Source: Alkalibacillus silvisoli
GTDB taxonomy: Bacteria > Bacillota > Bacilli > Bacillales > Alkalibacillaceae
Length of the DNA stretch: 64,000 bases
Reading direction: 5' to 3'
NCBI RefSeq assembly: GCF_039521975.1
Contig: NZ_BAAACZ010000009.1
Span: 456,699-520,698, forward strand
Shown: in pieces, positions 34,640 through 43,511 of the stretch
Layout: each line of letters starts with the position of its first letter
Position numbering within the stretch: the first letter of the stretch is position 1
Made by a program: the position numbers and the translations under genes
Notes under the pieces: model-generated
Database searches by the model: none
What the model saw: the letters and a program-made list of their open reading frames with translations, nothing else
What the model was told of the DNA's origin: nothing

Positions 34640-35164
34640 TTATGTCCAATGTTTTTGTATGAACTGATCACGACCTGATTTATTACGATCATTTTGATAT
34701 TCATCTGGATTCTTTTGATAAAAGTCTTGATGATATTCTTCTGCTAGGTAAAACGTTGAAGCAGCAAGGATTTCTGTTACTATAGGTTGATTAAACTTCC
34801 CAGAGTTATTAAGACGATCTTTGCTAGTTTCGGCTAATTGCTTTTGATCTTCATCATGGTAAAATATAGCTGTCCGGTATTGTGGACCACGATCATGGAA
34901 TTGTCCATTAGGGTCAGTTGGATCAATTTGTTGCCAATAGAGCTCTAATATTGTTTCATAATTTATAATATTAGAATCATATGTAATTTCTACAGCTTCA
35001 TAATGACCAGTAGTTCCTTGTTTAACCTGTTTATAAGTTGGATTTTCAACGCTCCCACCTGTATACCCCGAAACAACATTATGTACACCTTCCCATTGAT
35101 CAAAAGGCTTAACCATACACCAGAAGCAACCACCAGCGAAAGTAGCACGTTTGATATTTTGCAT
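34640..35164 (-). CDS. msrA: peptide methionine (S)-S-oxide reductase MsrA
   Basis: 174 residues, a stand-alone MsrA with nucleophile C13 in GGCFWC and the conserved GYTGG, GHYEAV and DPTDPNGQFHDRG blocks. It repairs Met-S-sulfoxide in proteins. It is close in sequence to the MsrA half of MsrAB at 23.5 kb, so the window encodes two MsrA activities but only one MsrB. GGAGATGG precedes ATG 35164. It lies next to decayed mobile DNA, so acquisition or internal duplication is possible. Confidence 0.93.
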   Translation of the reverse strand: MQNIKRATFAGGCFWCMVKPFDQWEGVHNVVSGYTGGSVENPTYKQVKQGTTGHYEAVEITYDSNIINYETILELYWQQIDPTDPNGQFHDRGPQYRTAIFYHDEDQKQLAETSKDRLNNSGKFNQPIVTEILAASTFYLAEEYHQDFYQKNPDEYQNDRNKSGRDQFIQKHWT

Positions 35165-35334
35165 TTACAACCATCTCCTTTTTCTGTTTTGATTATAGCA
35201 GTCGTATTACGCATTTAAAAGCAAAACACAGCCTTAATCACAGTCTAGGAGTTGAATTTTTAGAAAATTCCCCCAAAAAGATTATTTTTTTGCTAAAATA
35301 TGTAGTAAGAATATTTAAAAGGGGCGCTATAAAG

Positions 35335-35664
35335 ATGACGATTGAAGAAAAGTTAAATTCACTAGTGGAAAAGATGAACCAAGACCCTAGTGGGTTAAAC
35401 AATTTGAATGCTACATATTCCTTTGACATTACTGATGAAGAAGGTATGGAGTGGGGGGTTAAAGTAACTTCTTTGAAAGTGGAATTATCACAATCAATGT
35501 ATGATGAATCAGATTGTCTGTTAAGAATGAATGCAAAAAACTTTGAGAAGTTACTAGATGGTTCACTAAATGCTACTTCAGCCTTTATGATGGGAAAAAT
35601 AAAAGCAAAAGGTGATTTAACTTATGCATTGAAGCTACAAAATGTATTAAATGAGTATCGTTAG
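35335..35664 (+). CDS. SCP2 sterol-binding domain protein
   Basis: 109 residues from ATG 35335, with AAGGGGCG upstream; the frame is open back to 35290 but that part looks non-coding. It is a single SCP2 fold with the typical ending ATSAFMMGKIKAKGDLTYAL. Bacterial SCP2-like proteins bind lipids or acyl-CoA. Cytosolic; partner and ligand are unknown here. Confidence 0.85.
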   Translation: MTIEEKLNSLVEKMNQDPSGLNNLNATYSFDITDEEGMEWGVKVTSLKVELSQSMYDESDCLLRMNAKNFEKLLDGSLNATSAFMMGKIKAKGDLTYALKLQNVLNEYR

Positions 35665-35667
35665 TCA

Positions 35668-35704
35668 ATTAAGTCTCCGAATTTGCTTGGGAGATTTAAT
35701 TTTT
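35668..35704 (+). terminator. intrinsic terminator after the SCP2 gene
   Basis: Arms 35668-35678 and 35690-35700 pair over 11 bp with one G-T, then TTTT. Confidence 0.7.
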
Positions 35705-35746
35705 AATCGTTAATCGTTTATAATAAGTAAAGGAGAGGGGGGCTCA

Positions 35747-37801
35747 ATGATGAAAAAATTAAGTTTCATTTTATTGATGAGTGTTTTTAGTTTAACAGCA
35801 TGTTTTGGTAGTGATGATGAGGAAGTTATGACACCTTATGATGAAATGTTAAACTACATATCATTGTGGGAAAATGAACAGTATCAAGATATGTATGATG
35901 ATTATTTAACTGATGAAAGTCGAGATTCATTTTCCTATGAAGACTTTGGTGAACGATATGAAAACTTATATGACGTTTTAGACGTACATGACCTAACGCT
36001 TGAAATCTCAGGTGATACAGAAATGACAGAAGATGAAATAGAAGACTTAGAAGAACTTGAGCAGTACTCTATACCGCTACATATTAGTTTTAATACACTA
36101 GCTGGTGAAGTTGATTATGAGCTTGATGTCACATTAGAGAAAGCAGTCGAAGAAATTGAACAAGATGGTGATGTCATCACAGAGGAACAATGGCGGGTTA
36201 GTTGGCACCCTGAGTTAATCTTACCTAATCTTGAAGCAGGTGAAGATGTTAGGTATAACACTTTAGAGGCAAAACGTGGTGAAATACTTGACCGTAATGG
36301 AAATGAATTAGCGACTCAAGGTGAAGTTTATGAGGTTGGTATTACACCAGAAAACTTTAATGAATCAGACTTAAGTTCATTAAGCGAATCATTAAACTTA
36401 ACAGAAGACTATATTGAAAATAAAATGAATCAAAGTTGGGTTCAGCCAGAACACTTCGTACCCGTCAGAAACATCACTTTAAATGAAGAAGAGATGGTGC
36501 AGGAAGCGACTAGTATCTCAGGGGTGACGACTAGAATAATAGTTGATCGTGTATATCCCTACGGTGAATTAGCAGCTCATTTGACAGGGTATATTGCACC
36601 AATCTCAAAAGAAGAGCTAGAGGAAATGGAAGGTGAGGGTTATACTTCATCCGATCGTGTTGGTAAAAGAGGATTAGAACAATTGTATGAATCTGAGTTA
36701 AGAGGGCAAAACGGTGTTGAAATTTATATCGAGAAAAATGATGGGTCAACTTACACCGTTACTGAACAAGAACAACAAGATGGGGAAGATATTCAATTAA
36801 CAATTGATATGGGCATGCAAGAAAAGCTTTATGATGTTGTTGATGGTGAAGCCGGAACAGCTACTGTTATGGACCCTACCTCTGGTGACGTACTCAGTAT
36901 ATTAAGTTTCCCATCTTTTGACCCCAATCAGTTTATACTAGGTATGACTAATTCACAGTATGAAGAATTAATGAGTGATGAAAGTTTACCGACAGTTAAC
37001 CGTTTCTCTTCGACTTATTCACCAGGGTCAACCATGAAACTGTTAACTTCGATTGTTGGATTCGAAACAGGTGTTTTAGACCCTGATAATATAAGGGAAA
37101 TTGAAGGACTACAGTGGCAAAAAGACGATTCTTGGGGCGATTATCGTGTTACTCGTGTCAGTGATCAGCATACTGAGATTGATTTAGATGCTGCATTGAA
37201 GTATTCAGATAACATTTACTTTGCGATGCTTGGCCTTGATATTGGTGGAGAACAATTTGTAGATGGCTTAGAAACACTAGGTTTTAATGAATCATTACCA
37301 TTTACTTACCCAATGACGACCTCGCAAGTCTCTAACTCTGGTAGTTTAGGGTCTGAAGGGCAAATTGCGGATACTTCATTTGGCCAAGGAGAGGTATTAA
37401 TCAATAATACTCATTTGGCTAGTCTTTATGCAGGTGTGGCTAATGATGGTGTTTACATGGAGCCAAGGCTTATGCTTGATGAGTCTATGGAAGTGTGGTT
37501 TGAATCAATAATTAGTGAAGAAGATAATGATATGTTAAAACAATCTTTAAGAAATGTCGTATCAGAAGGAACAGCAACAGACTTCGATATATCGGGGCGT
37601 GAAATGGCTGGTAAAACAGGTACTGCTGAGCTAAAAGCTAGTCATGATGATGATGATGGTGCACAAAACGGCATTTTTGTATCATATGACCAAGCTGATG
37701 CATCCATTTTACTAAGTTTAATGATTGAGAACGTCGAGGATCAAGGTGGAAGCGGCTATACAGTTGAATTAAGTAAAGAATTCTTTGAATCACTTGATTA
37801 A
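35747..37801 (+). CDS. pbpC: class B penicillin-binding protein, PbpC/MecA type
   Basis: 684 residues. A lipoprotein signal with C19 in SLTACF precedes an NTF2-like MecA-N domain (about 25-150), a PBP dimerisation domain with RGEILDRNGNELA, and the transpeptidase: S428-T-M-K, S-D-N in KYSDNIYF and K623-T-G. It is a relative of B. subtilis PBP3 and of staphylococcal PBP2a, which bind beta-lactams weakly. The extracellular part is very rich in Glu and Asp. AGGAGAGGGG precedes the start. It cross-links wall at the outer membrane face. Confidence 0.93.
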   Translation: MMKKLSFILLMSVFSLTACFGSDDEEVMTPYDEMLNYISLWENEQYQDMYDDYLTDESRDSFSYEDFGERYENLYDVLDVHDLTLEISGDTEMTEDEIEDLEELEQYSIPLHISFNTLAGEVDYELDVTLEKAVEEIEQDGDVITEEQWRVSWHPELILPNLEAGEDVRYNTLEAKRGEILDRNGNELATQGEVYEVGITPENFNESDLSSLSESLNLTEDYIENKMNQSWVQPEHFVPVRNITLNEEEMVQEATSISGVTTRIIVDRVYPYGELAAHLTGYIAPISKEELEEMEGEGYTSSDRVGKRGLEQLYESELRGQNGVEIYIEKNDGSTYTVTEQEQQDGEDIQLTIDMGMQEKLYDVVDGEAGTATVMDPTSGDVLSILSFPSFDPNQFILGMTNSQYEELMSDESLPTVNRFSSTYSPGSTMKLLTSIVGFETGVLDPDNIREIEGLQWQKDDSWGDYRVTRVSDQHTEIDLDAALKYSDNIYFAMLGLDIGGEQFVDGLETLGFNESLPFTYPMTTSQVSNSGSLGSEGQIADTSFGQGEVLINNTHLASLYAGVANDGVYMEPRLMLDESMEVWFESIISEEDNDMLKQSLRNVVSEGTATDFDISGREMAGKTGTAELKASHDDDDGAQNGIFVSYDQADASILLSLMIENVEDQGGSGYTVELSKEFFESLD

Positions 37802-37840
37802 ACAAAACGGGACTGACAATAAGTGTCAGTCCCGTTTTGT
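37802..37840. terminator. bidirectional terminator, pbpC / GDPD
   Basis: A perfect 17-bp stem (37802-37818 with 37824-37840) has a 5-nt loop. T-rich arms serve both convergent genes; the last base is also the end of the GDPD stop codon. Confidence 0.85.
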
Positions 37841-38769
37841 TATGAATCATATCCAAGGTCTTCTAAGACATCGAGTAATAAATCTGGTCGATCTGTTATA
37901 ATACCATCTGCACCAGCCTCAATTAACTCTCGCATTTTGTCTGAATCATTAATCGTCCAGTATGTTAAATGTAAACCTAAGCGCTCAGCCCCACTAATGA
38001 CATCATTCGTTGTTAAATCGAAACCACTTTCATCTGTTGGAATCAAAACCGCATCAACACTAGGATTATATAAGTTCCTTAAGAATATTTTATGTGTAAT
38101 GATAAAGTTTCTAATCTCTTGTCTTCCCCCAGCTACAGCAATGTCATACGGATCCTTATCTTGTAGGGCTTGAATGATATCTTGATCAAATGAGCTAATT
38201 AGAACTTGTTCTTGCATATTATGTTCGCTAATTAACTGAATGAGTCGATCCAGCAGCTCGTCAACCCGGTCATCAGGATTCGTGTTTTTAATTTCTATAA
38301 CAAACCGTTCATTAGGAAACGCTTCAAACAATTCTTCTAACGTTACTAACTCTAATCCTTCATCACGATAAGGGTGATTAGCTTGCTCATCCTCAAAATA
38401 ATAACCGGCATCTAACTGTTTCAATTCATCTAATGACATCTCTGAAACAGTTCCAGTTCCATCAGTTGTCCGGTCAACAGAAGGGTCATGAATATTAATT
38501 AAATAACCATCTTCTGAAATATGTAAGTCTGTTTCTAAGGCATCCACTCCCAGTTCAACTGCATTTTCAAAAGCTACCATTGTTGAAGATGGTTTAAGGT
38601 GCTCACCACCCTGATGGGCAATGACTAGCGGGCGGTCATTCTCAAAGAAAGGCTTAGGACTAACTGAATGCATAGGGATTAAGTAAAGAAAGATATAGAT
38701 CGCACCTAAAATCGTAAGACCAATTGAAAAGGTTTTTTTATATGTTTTCTTGGATTTATGCTTCCCCAT
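37840..38769 (-). CDS. membrane-anchored glycerophosphodiester phosphodiesterase family protein
   Basis: 309 residues. A Lys-rich start and one membrane helix (about 13-33) put the catalytic domain outside. The GDPD TIM-barrel has IAHQGGEH, GVDALETDLHISEDG, NIHDPSVDRTTDG and FVIEIKN. The usual AHRG-PENT motif is AHQG-PSST here, as in a known subgroup, so the substrate may differ from glycerol-phosphodiesters. GGAGATTTC precedes ATG 38769. Confidence 0.88.
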   Translation of the reverse strand: MGKHKSKKTYKKTFSIGLTILGAIYIFLYLIPMHSVSPKPFFENDRPLVIAHQGGEHLKPSSTMVAFENAVELGVDALETDLHISEDGYLINIHDPSVDRTTDGTGTVSEMSLDELKQLDAGYYFEDEQANHPYRDEGLELVTLEELFEAFPNERFVIEIKNTNPDDRVDELLDRLIQLISEHNMQEQVLISSFDQDIIQALQDKDPYDIAVAGGRQEIRNFIITHKIFLRNLYNPSVDAVLIPTDESGFDLTTNDVISGAERLGLHLTYWTINDSDKMRELIEAGADGIITDRPDLLLDVLEDLGYDS

Positions 38770-38949
38770 TAAGAAATCTCCTTATAAAATTATTCTATAA
38801 ATAAATGTACTATAATATATTCTATTAGACAATCTTATTTAGTAGTACAATGAGTTGACCATATAATAGTTATGCCTACTTAAGTTTTATTTAACTTTTA
38901 CTTTAAACGTGATATGATAAGGTTGAATTTTGATAAAGGGGGATGTACG

Positions 38950-39153
38950 ATGAGTGAACAAAAACCAATTATTCAAGTTAGAGATAATGGATCGATTTTA
39001 GTTAAAGGTGATGTAACGTTGTTAGATGCTGAAGGTAATGAGTATGAAACTAAACCGGCATTCTCACTTTGTCGTTGTGGCGCTTCAAAAAATAAACCTT
39101 ACTGTGATGGGTCACACAAAGAAATCGAATTTAAAGACAGTTCTAGAGTTTAA
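38950..39153 (+). CDS. CDGSH iron-sulfur domain protein
   Basis: 67 residues from ATG 38950 with AAAGGGGG upstream. The 2Fe-2S ligands are CRCG and YCDGSH, spaced as in the one-domain bacterial CDGSH family (C-x-C-x8-CDGSH). A redox or cluster-transfer role in the cytosol is likely. The frame is open upstream to 38914, but that section overlaps the ribosome site. Confidence 0.88.
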   Translation: MSEQKPIIQVRDNGSILVKGDVTLLDAEGNEYETKPAFSLCRCGASKNKPYCDGSHKEIEFKDSSRV

Positions 39154-39165
39154 ATTACATAGAAG

Positions 39166-39191
39166 GTCCCTCGCAGTAAGTTGTGAGGGAC
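39166..39191. terminator. convergent hairpin, CDGSH / CMD genes
   Basis: GTCCCTC 39166-39172 pairs with 39185-39191. It lies between two convergent stops and lacks a strong T-run on either side. Confidence 0.5.
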
Positions 39192-39201
39192 TAAACAATT
39201 A

Positions 39202-39549
39202 TTATTTACTTGAATAGTATTCAAATGCATCTTTTGCTAGTGTTACACCTTGTGCAAAGGCTGCACCACCACCTAAAGCAGCACTGACACCAATTGCTTC
39301 TGTTACTTCTTCTTCTGATGCACCGTTCTCAACAGCACCTTTCATATGATAAATGATGCAATACTCATCTTGAGAGTAAATGCTTACGCTTAAGGCCATT
39401 AATTGCTTATGTTTTTTGTCTATTGCACCATCAGCAAAACAAGCCTCTGTGAAATCGAAAAAACTTTGAGTAAGGTTAGGTAGTTTGTCTTTAAATGCGT
39501 TCGTACCTTCCTTATAATGTAGTAAAGCATCATGGAAAAACGCTTCCAT
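39202..39549 (-). CDS. carboxymuconolactone decarboxylase family protein (AhpD-like)
   Basis: About 115 residues. The CMD fold signature is EYCIIYHMKGAVENGASEEE followed by VTEAIGVSAALGGGAA. A CxxxH replaces the AhpD CxxC, so it is not a standard AhpD redox site. The start is unclear: ATG 39549 has no good ribosome site, and the strong AAAGGAG at about 39582 sits on top of a GTG at 39576. A different frame would use that site properly but stops soon, so a small indel near the start is possible. Confidence 0.78.
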   Translation of the reverse strand: MEAFFHDALLHYKEGTNAFKDKLPNLTQSFFDFTEACFADGAIDKKHKQLMALSVSIYSQDEYCIIYHMKGAVENGASEEEVTEAIGVSAALGGGAAFAQGVTLAKDAFEYYSSK

Positions 39550-39691
39550 ATCTTCTGAATGTTCGATACATATCACTCCTTTTTAGACTAGACACATTCT
39601 TATCGTGATTTATGATGAATAAAATATACATAAAACATTTTACTAACATATAATAAAAGTGTATTTTCTTGTTTGGTGGGAGGAGAATAAG

Positions 39692-40741
39692 GTGAAGAAG
39701 CCTGTTGTAGGATTAACTTTGTTGGTATGTATTTTGGGTGTGTTTTTGGTCTATATGCTATTAAATAACTTGTACGAACATGAAGTTAACATGAAAGCTA
39801 GCGCAAATGAATTATTGGTCAATAATCATTCACTTGAAAGGTCTTTGATTGAACTACAATACGAGCGGGAGAATACAACAAATGAAGAAGTAGAAGATGA
39901 TGATTCTGATGAGGTCGTTTTAGAAGAAATAGAAGAAGAAGTGGATGAAACTATTTCTGATGAAGAATTAACTGAAGAACTTATAACAAAAATGAATCGT
40001 TATCGCGAAGATCGAGGTTTAACACAGTTTAATACTCTAGAAGATTTACATGAAGCAGCAACGTTAAAGTCTGCTGACATGAAAGATAACCATTACTTTG
40101 ATATGGAGTCCCCGAATTTGGGGAATGCAAGTGACATTATTGGCTCTTATGACATTCCATACTTTTCAATCGCAGCAAGTTTATCAGCGGGAGTGCAAGA
40201 TCCAGTGCGTGTTTTTGAACAATTGAAAGATGGTAATTTTTCTAATTATTTATATGACCCAGAATTTACACATGTGGGAGTTGGTTATGAAAGTGGAGGG
40301 AGTTACGGGCATTATTGGACAGTTTATTTCATTGACCACCCAATTGAGCAAGATGTTGATGAAATGGAAGAGCTCGTATTTAAGATCGTCAATGAAATTC
40401 GAGAAGAAAACGGTTTAGATCAATTTTTAAGACATGATGATTTAGCTGAAGTGGCTCGTATGAAATCAGAGGATATGCGAGATTACAATTATGTAGCTCA
40501 TGAATCCCCTAACTATGGTGCTCCTTACGAGATGGTGGAACATTTTGAAATTGACAATAGAGGTTCAGCAGAAAACATTGCTGCTGGTCAGAAGACACCG
40601 GAGGAAGTTGTGGGTGGTTGGATGAATAGTGACGGCCATCGCGCGAACATTCTTAACGAAGACTTAACTCACTTAGGTGTTGGCTTTGCACAAGGTGGCG
40701 AACAAAACAGTTATTGGACCCAGCTTTTTATAATAGAATAG
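39692..40741 (+). CDS. membrane-anchored protein with two CAP domains
   Basis: 349 residues from GTG 39692, with GGGAGGAG 7 nt upstream. One membrane helix (about 6-27), an acidic Glu/Asp linker (about 55-90), then two SCP/PR1-like CAP domains (about 95-215 and 225-349). The second has the motifs HESPNYG, ENIAAG and WMNSDGHRANIL. The first lacks the GENI and GHR-N signatures and looks degenerate. CAP proteins in Bacillaceae are linked to the wall and spores, but the function is unknown. Confidence 0.85.
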   Translation: MKKPVVGLTLLVCILGVFLVYMLLNNLYEHEVNMKASANELLVNNHSLERSLIELQYERENTTNEEVEDDDSDEVVLEEIEEEVDETISDEELTEELITKMNRYREDRGLTQFNTLEDLHEAATLKSADMKDNHYFDMESPNLGNASDIIGSYDIPYFSIAASLSAGVQDPVRVFEQLKDGNFSNYLYDPEFTHVGVGYESGGSYGHYWTVYFIDHPIEQDVDEMEELVFKIVNEIREENGLDQFLRHDDLAEVARMKSEDMRDYNYVAHESPNYGAPYEMVEHFEIDNRGSAENIAAGQKTPEEVVGGWMNSDGHRANILNEDLTHLGVGFAQGGEQNSYWTQLFIIE

Positions 40742-40806
40742 TCTAATAGGGTTTATTGCTTTAATCAAAATTGATAAAATCAATAATATGAGACGGTTTA
40801 AAGAGA

Positions 40807-40837
40807 TTCTCAACCTGATTGTGGGTTGAGGTTTTCT
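40807..40837 (+). terminator. intrinsic terminator after the CAP gene
   Basis: CTCAACC 40809-40815 pairs with GGTTGAG 40824-40830, then GTTTTCTTT. Confidence 0.65.
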
Positions 40838-40953
40838 TTATGTTAGATCTGTTAAAGTATAGTGCACTAAAAGTGATTCGCTATTCCAACAACGGGCTTT
40901 AACAGATGCTTATGTTAAAATGGAATGAAGAAAATCAGATAGGTGGTTATCGT

Positions 40954-41874
40954 TTGCTTGTATGTCAACAGAACATAATTAACTACATAAAGGAACGTCC
41001 ATGGTTAATTGCTTTATTAATTTTCATCACTACTATAATTTGGGGCTATGCTTGGACGTTAATGAAAGAAGCTTTACAATACATGGGACCTTTTACGTTT
41101 TCAGCTTTCCGCTTTGGTGTCGGGGCCCTTACGATGTTTATCATTTTATTTCTCTTTAAGATTGGTATACCTGAACGCAAATATTGGAAGCATTTAGTAA
41201 TCATTGGTCTATTACAAACAGCCGTTGTATTCTTACTGGTGATGTATGGCTTAAAGTTTGTTGAAGCAGGTAAATCTTCTATTCTATTATATTCGATGCC
41301 AATTTGGAGTAGCCTTTTAGCAGGTATAATTTTAAAAGAAAAGCTGGCCAAGCCCAAAGCGATTGGATTATTTGTAGGGCTTGTTGGCTTGTTGACGATC
41401 CTAGGGTGGGATTTGTGGTTAGAACAAGAACCAGCTGTTATATTTGGAGAGCTATTAATTGTAATTTCTGCGATCTCTTGGGGCTTATCGAACGTTTATT
41501 ATCGTAAATATTTACAGAAGTTATCACAACTTCAAGTGAATGGTTATCAAATGGCATTTGGAGCAATAGCTATTATTGTTGTTGCTATAATAGCAGAATC
41601 AGATCAAGCCATCGTATTAAATGGAGAAAGTATTTATTACATCTTGTTCACAGGTGTATTAGCTTCAGCGTTATGTTTTACGTTATGGTTTGTGCTCTTA
41701 AGCGTTATTGATATGGTGACAGCGACGATCTCTACCTTACTTGTACCGGTGTTTGGCTTATTTTTCGGTTGGTTATTATTAAATGAGTCATTAACAGCAA
41801 GTATTTTAATCGGTTCAACATTAATTATTATTGGTATTATCATTGCGAATATATATAAAACAACTGCCCCTTAA
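40954..41874 (+). CDS. EamA/DMT-family transporter
   Basis: About 306 residues with ten predicted membrane helices in two EamA repeats (first around WLIALLIFITTIIWGYAW, second around LIVISAISWGLSNVYY). Drug/metabolite transporter superfamily; the substrate is unknown. I prefer TTG 40954 with AGGTGG 8 nt upstream, because the residues from ATG 40906 have no ribosome site and precede the usual start. The last codons and stop form half of a 42-bp palindrome. Confidence 0.88.
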   Translation: MLVCQQNIINYIKERPWLIALLIFITTIIWGYAWTLMKEALQYMGPFTFSAFRFGVGALTMFIILFLFKIGIPERKYWKHLVIIGLLQTAVVFLLVMYGLKFVEAGKSSILLYSMPIWSSLLAGIILKEKLAKPKAIGLFVGLVGLLTILGWDLWLEQEPAVIFGELLIVISAISWGLSNVYYRKYLQKLSQLQVNGYQMAFGAIAIIVVAIIAESDQAIVLNGESIYYILFTGVLASALCFTLWFVLLSVIDMVTATISTLLVPVFGLFFGWLLLNESLTASILIGSTLIIIGIIIANIYKTTAP

Positions 41875-41900
41875 GTGAGCTCACTTAAGGGGCAGTTGTT
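41859..41900. terminator. 42-bp perfect palindrome at convergent gene ends
   Basis: A perfect 42-bp palindrome centred between 41879 and 41880 overlaps the EamA stop (41872-41874). T-rich flanks are stronger on the minus strand, so it probably terminates the AtoE-like gene as well. Confidence 0.7.
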
Positions 41901-41923
41901 ACACTTATGGCTTAGCGATAAGC

Positions 41924-43255
41924 TTAAAATAACAATAACCCAATTGCAATGGGGATAAAGCTCCATACGAGAATAATTAAACAAAAGCCCATGATGTCCT
42001 TAACTTTAAGTCCTGCAATTGCAAGAAGTGGTAACGCCCAGAACGGTTGGATCATATTCGTCCATGCATCACCCCATGCAACAGCCATGGCAGTCTTTGC
42101 CGTATCAACACCTATTTCCATCGCAGCTGGGATCATAATGGGTGCCTGCACAGCCCATTGACCACCTCCAGATGGAACGAAAAAGTTAACTATACCAGCA
42201 CTTAAAAAGGCAAATAAAGGAAGGGTTACTTCATTTGATACGTTAACAAACATCGTCGACATCTGCTCTGATAGCCCTGAGGCAACCATCATTCCCATGA
42301 TCCCTGCATAAAACGGAAATTGAATAATAATTCCACTAGCATTTTTGACCGCATCTGATACACTATTTAGAAACTTACGAGGCGTCTTGTGAAATAGTAT
42401 GCCTAAAAATAAGAAGATGAAGTTGACAATGTTAATGTTCAAATCAAATCCGCTTGTTGCAAAATGGTAAAAAATAAAGGCTAAACCTAGTAATCCAATC
42501 ACCATTGAGATCACTTGACTATGCTCTAGTCGATCAGAAGGCGTCATTTCTTTTGGGTTTGGTTTTGATTCTTTAACTGGTTGTGTATGTGTCTTGAGTA
42601 ATTCAGGATCGATATTTGAATTACCATCACGTGCCTTTAATAAAAACCAATTAAGGATGGGGAGTGTAATTAATAGAATGAAAACGATAAATAAATTTAA
42701 TTCACTAAATAAGGTTTCTGTAATAGGAATTTGTCCTATCAAATCTTCTAAAAAATGCCCTTCAGTTGCGATTGTGAGGGGAACAGAGCCAGAGAAGCCT
42801 CCGTGCCAAAGTAGGAACCCACTATAAGCGGCTGCGATTAATATACGGTAATCAAGTGAAGGGATGCGCTTAGCGATATGAATCGCTAGTAAGGCACCGA
42901 CAACAAGTCCAAAGCCGTAGTTAATTAAACATGCGACAGAAGCAACTACAGTAACTAATACAATTGCTTGCCCAGGGGAATTTGCCATATTACTAACTTT
43001 AGATAATATGCCTTTGACAAATGGTGTGTTAGCTAGTATATAACCCGTAATGACGATTAAAGACATCTGCATCGCAAAATCTAGTAAATCCCAGAAGCCA
43101 TGCCCCCAGTACTCAACCATGTTAACTGGAGTACTATTAGTGAAGACTAGTCCAAGTATAAATACGATAATCGTTAAAATAATAGCAAATAGAAAGGCAT
43201 CTGGTAAATAACGTTGAACTAGACGATCACTAAAAGCTGTGATCGATTTAAGCAT
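41924..43255 (-). CDS. short-chain fatty acid transporter, AtoE family
   Basis: 443 residues with about twelve membrane helices. The AtoE family features YLPDAFLFAIILT, GFWDLLDFAMQMSLIVITGY and the late FFVPSGGGQWAVQAP are clear. It probably moves acetoacetate or short-chain fatty acids. ATG 43255 has AAAGGAGG 9 nt upstream; the frame is open to 43282. It stands alone, with no degradation genes beside it. Confidence 0.9.
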   Translation of the reverse strand: MLKSITAFSDRLVQRYLPDAFLFAIILTIIVFILGLVFTNSTPVNMVEYWGHGFWDLLDFAMQMSLIVITGYILANTPFVKGILSKVSNMANSPGQAIVLVTVVASVACLINYGFGLVVGALLAIHIAKRIPSLDYRILIAAAYSGFLLWHGGFSGSVPLTIATEGHFLEDLIGQIPITETLFSELNLFIVFILLITLPILNWFLLKARDGNSNIDPELLKTHTQPVKESKPNPKEMTPSDRLEHSQVISMVIGLLGLAFIFYHFATSGFDLNINIVNFIFLFLGILFHKTPRKFLNSVSDAVKNASGIIIQFPFYAGIMGMMVASGLSEQMSTMFVNVSNEVTLPLFAFLSAGIVNFFVPSGGGQWAVQAPIMIPAAMEIGVDTAKTAMAVAWGDAWTNMIQPFWALPLLAIAGLKVKDIMGFCLIILVWSFIPIAIGLLLF

Positions 43256-43511
43256 AAAAGTTATCCTCCTTTTAATAAGCATTTAATAAATCTTATTAAC
43301 CAAAGAGTCTTAATATTCAGATAATGTCGTTGGGAAAATTCTTAGAATGGCTGTCGAATTACTTTGTAAACTATTGCAAGAAGGAGTCGTTTTATGCGCT
43401 TACCTGGGAAATGAGATTGAAATAATTATGACTGTCTTTTTAGAAAAATATAAAAAATATAATATTATATCCGATATAAAAGGAAATCGCTTGATTGAGG
43501 GGGAGTCAAAA

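Noticed and set aside
43347..43511. 55 extra N-terminal residues on the chemoreceptor
   Set aside because: No ribosome site precedes 43347, the composition is not helical-membrane-like, and TTG 43512 has a strong site directly before the first membrane helix.
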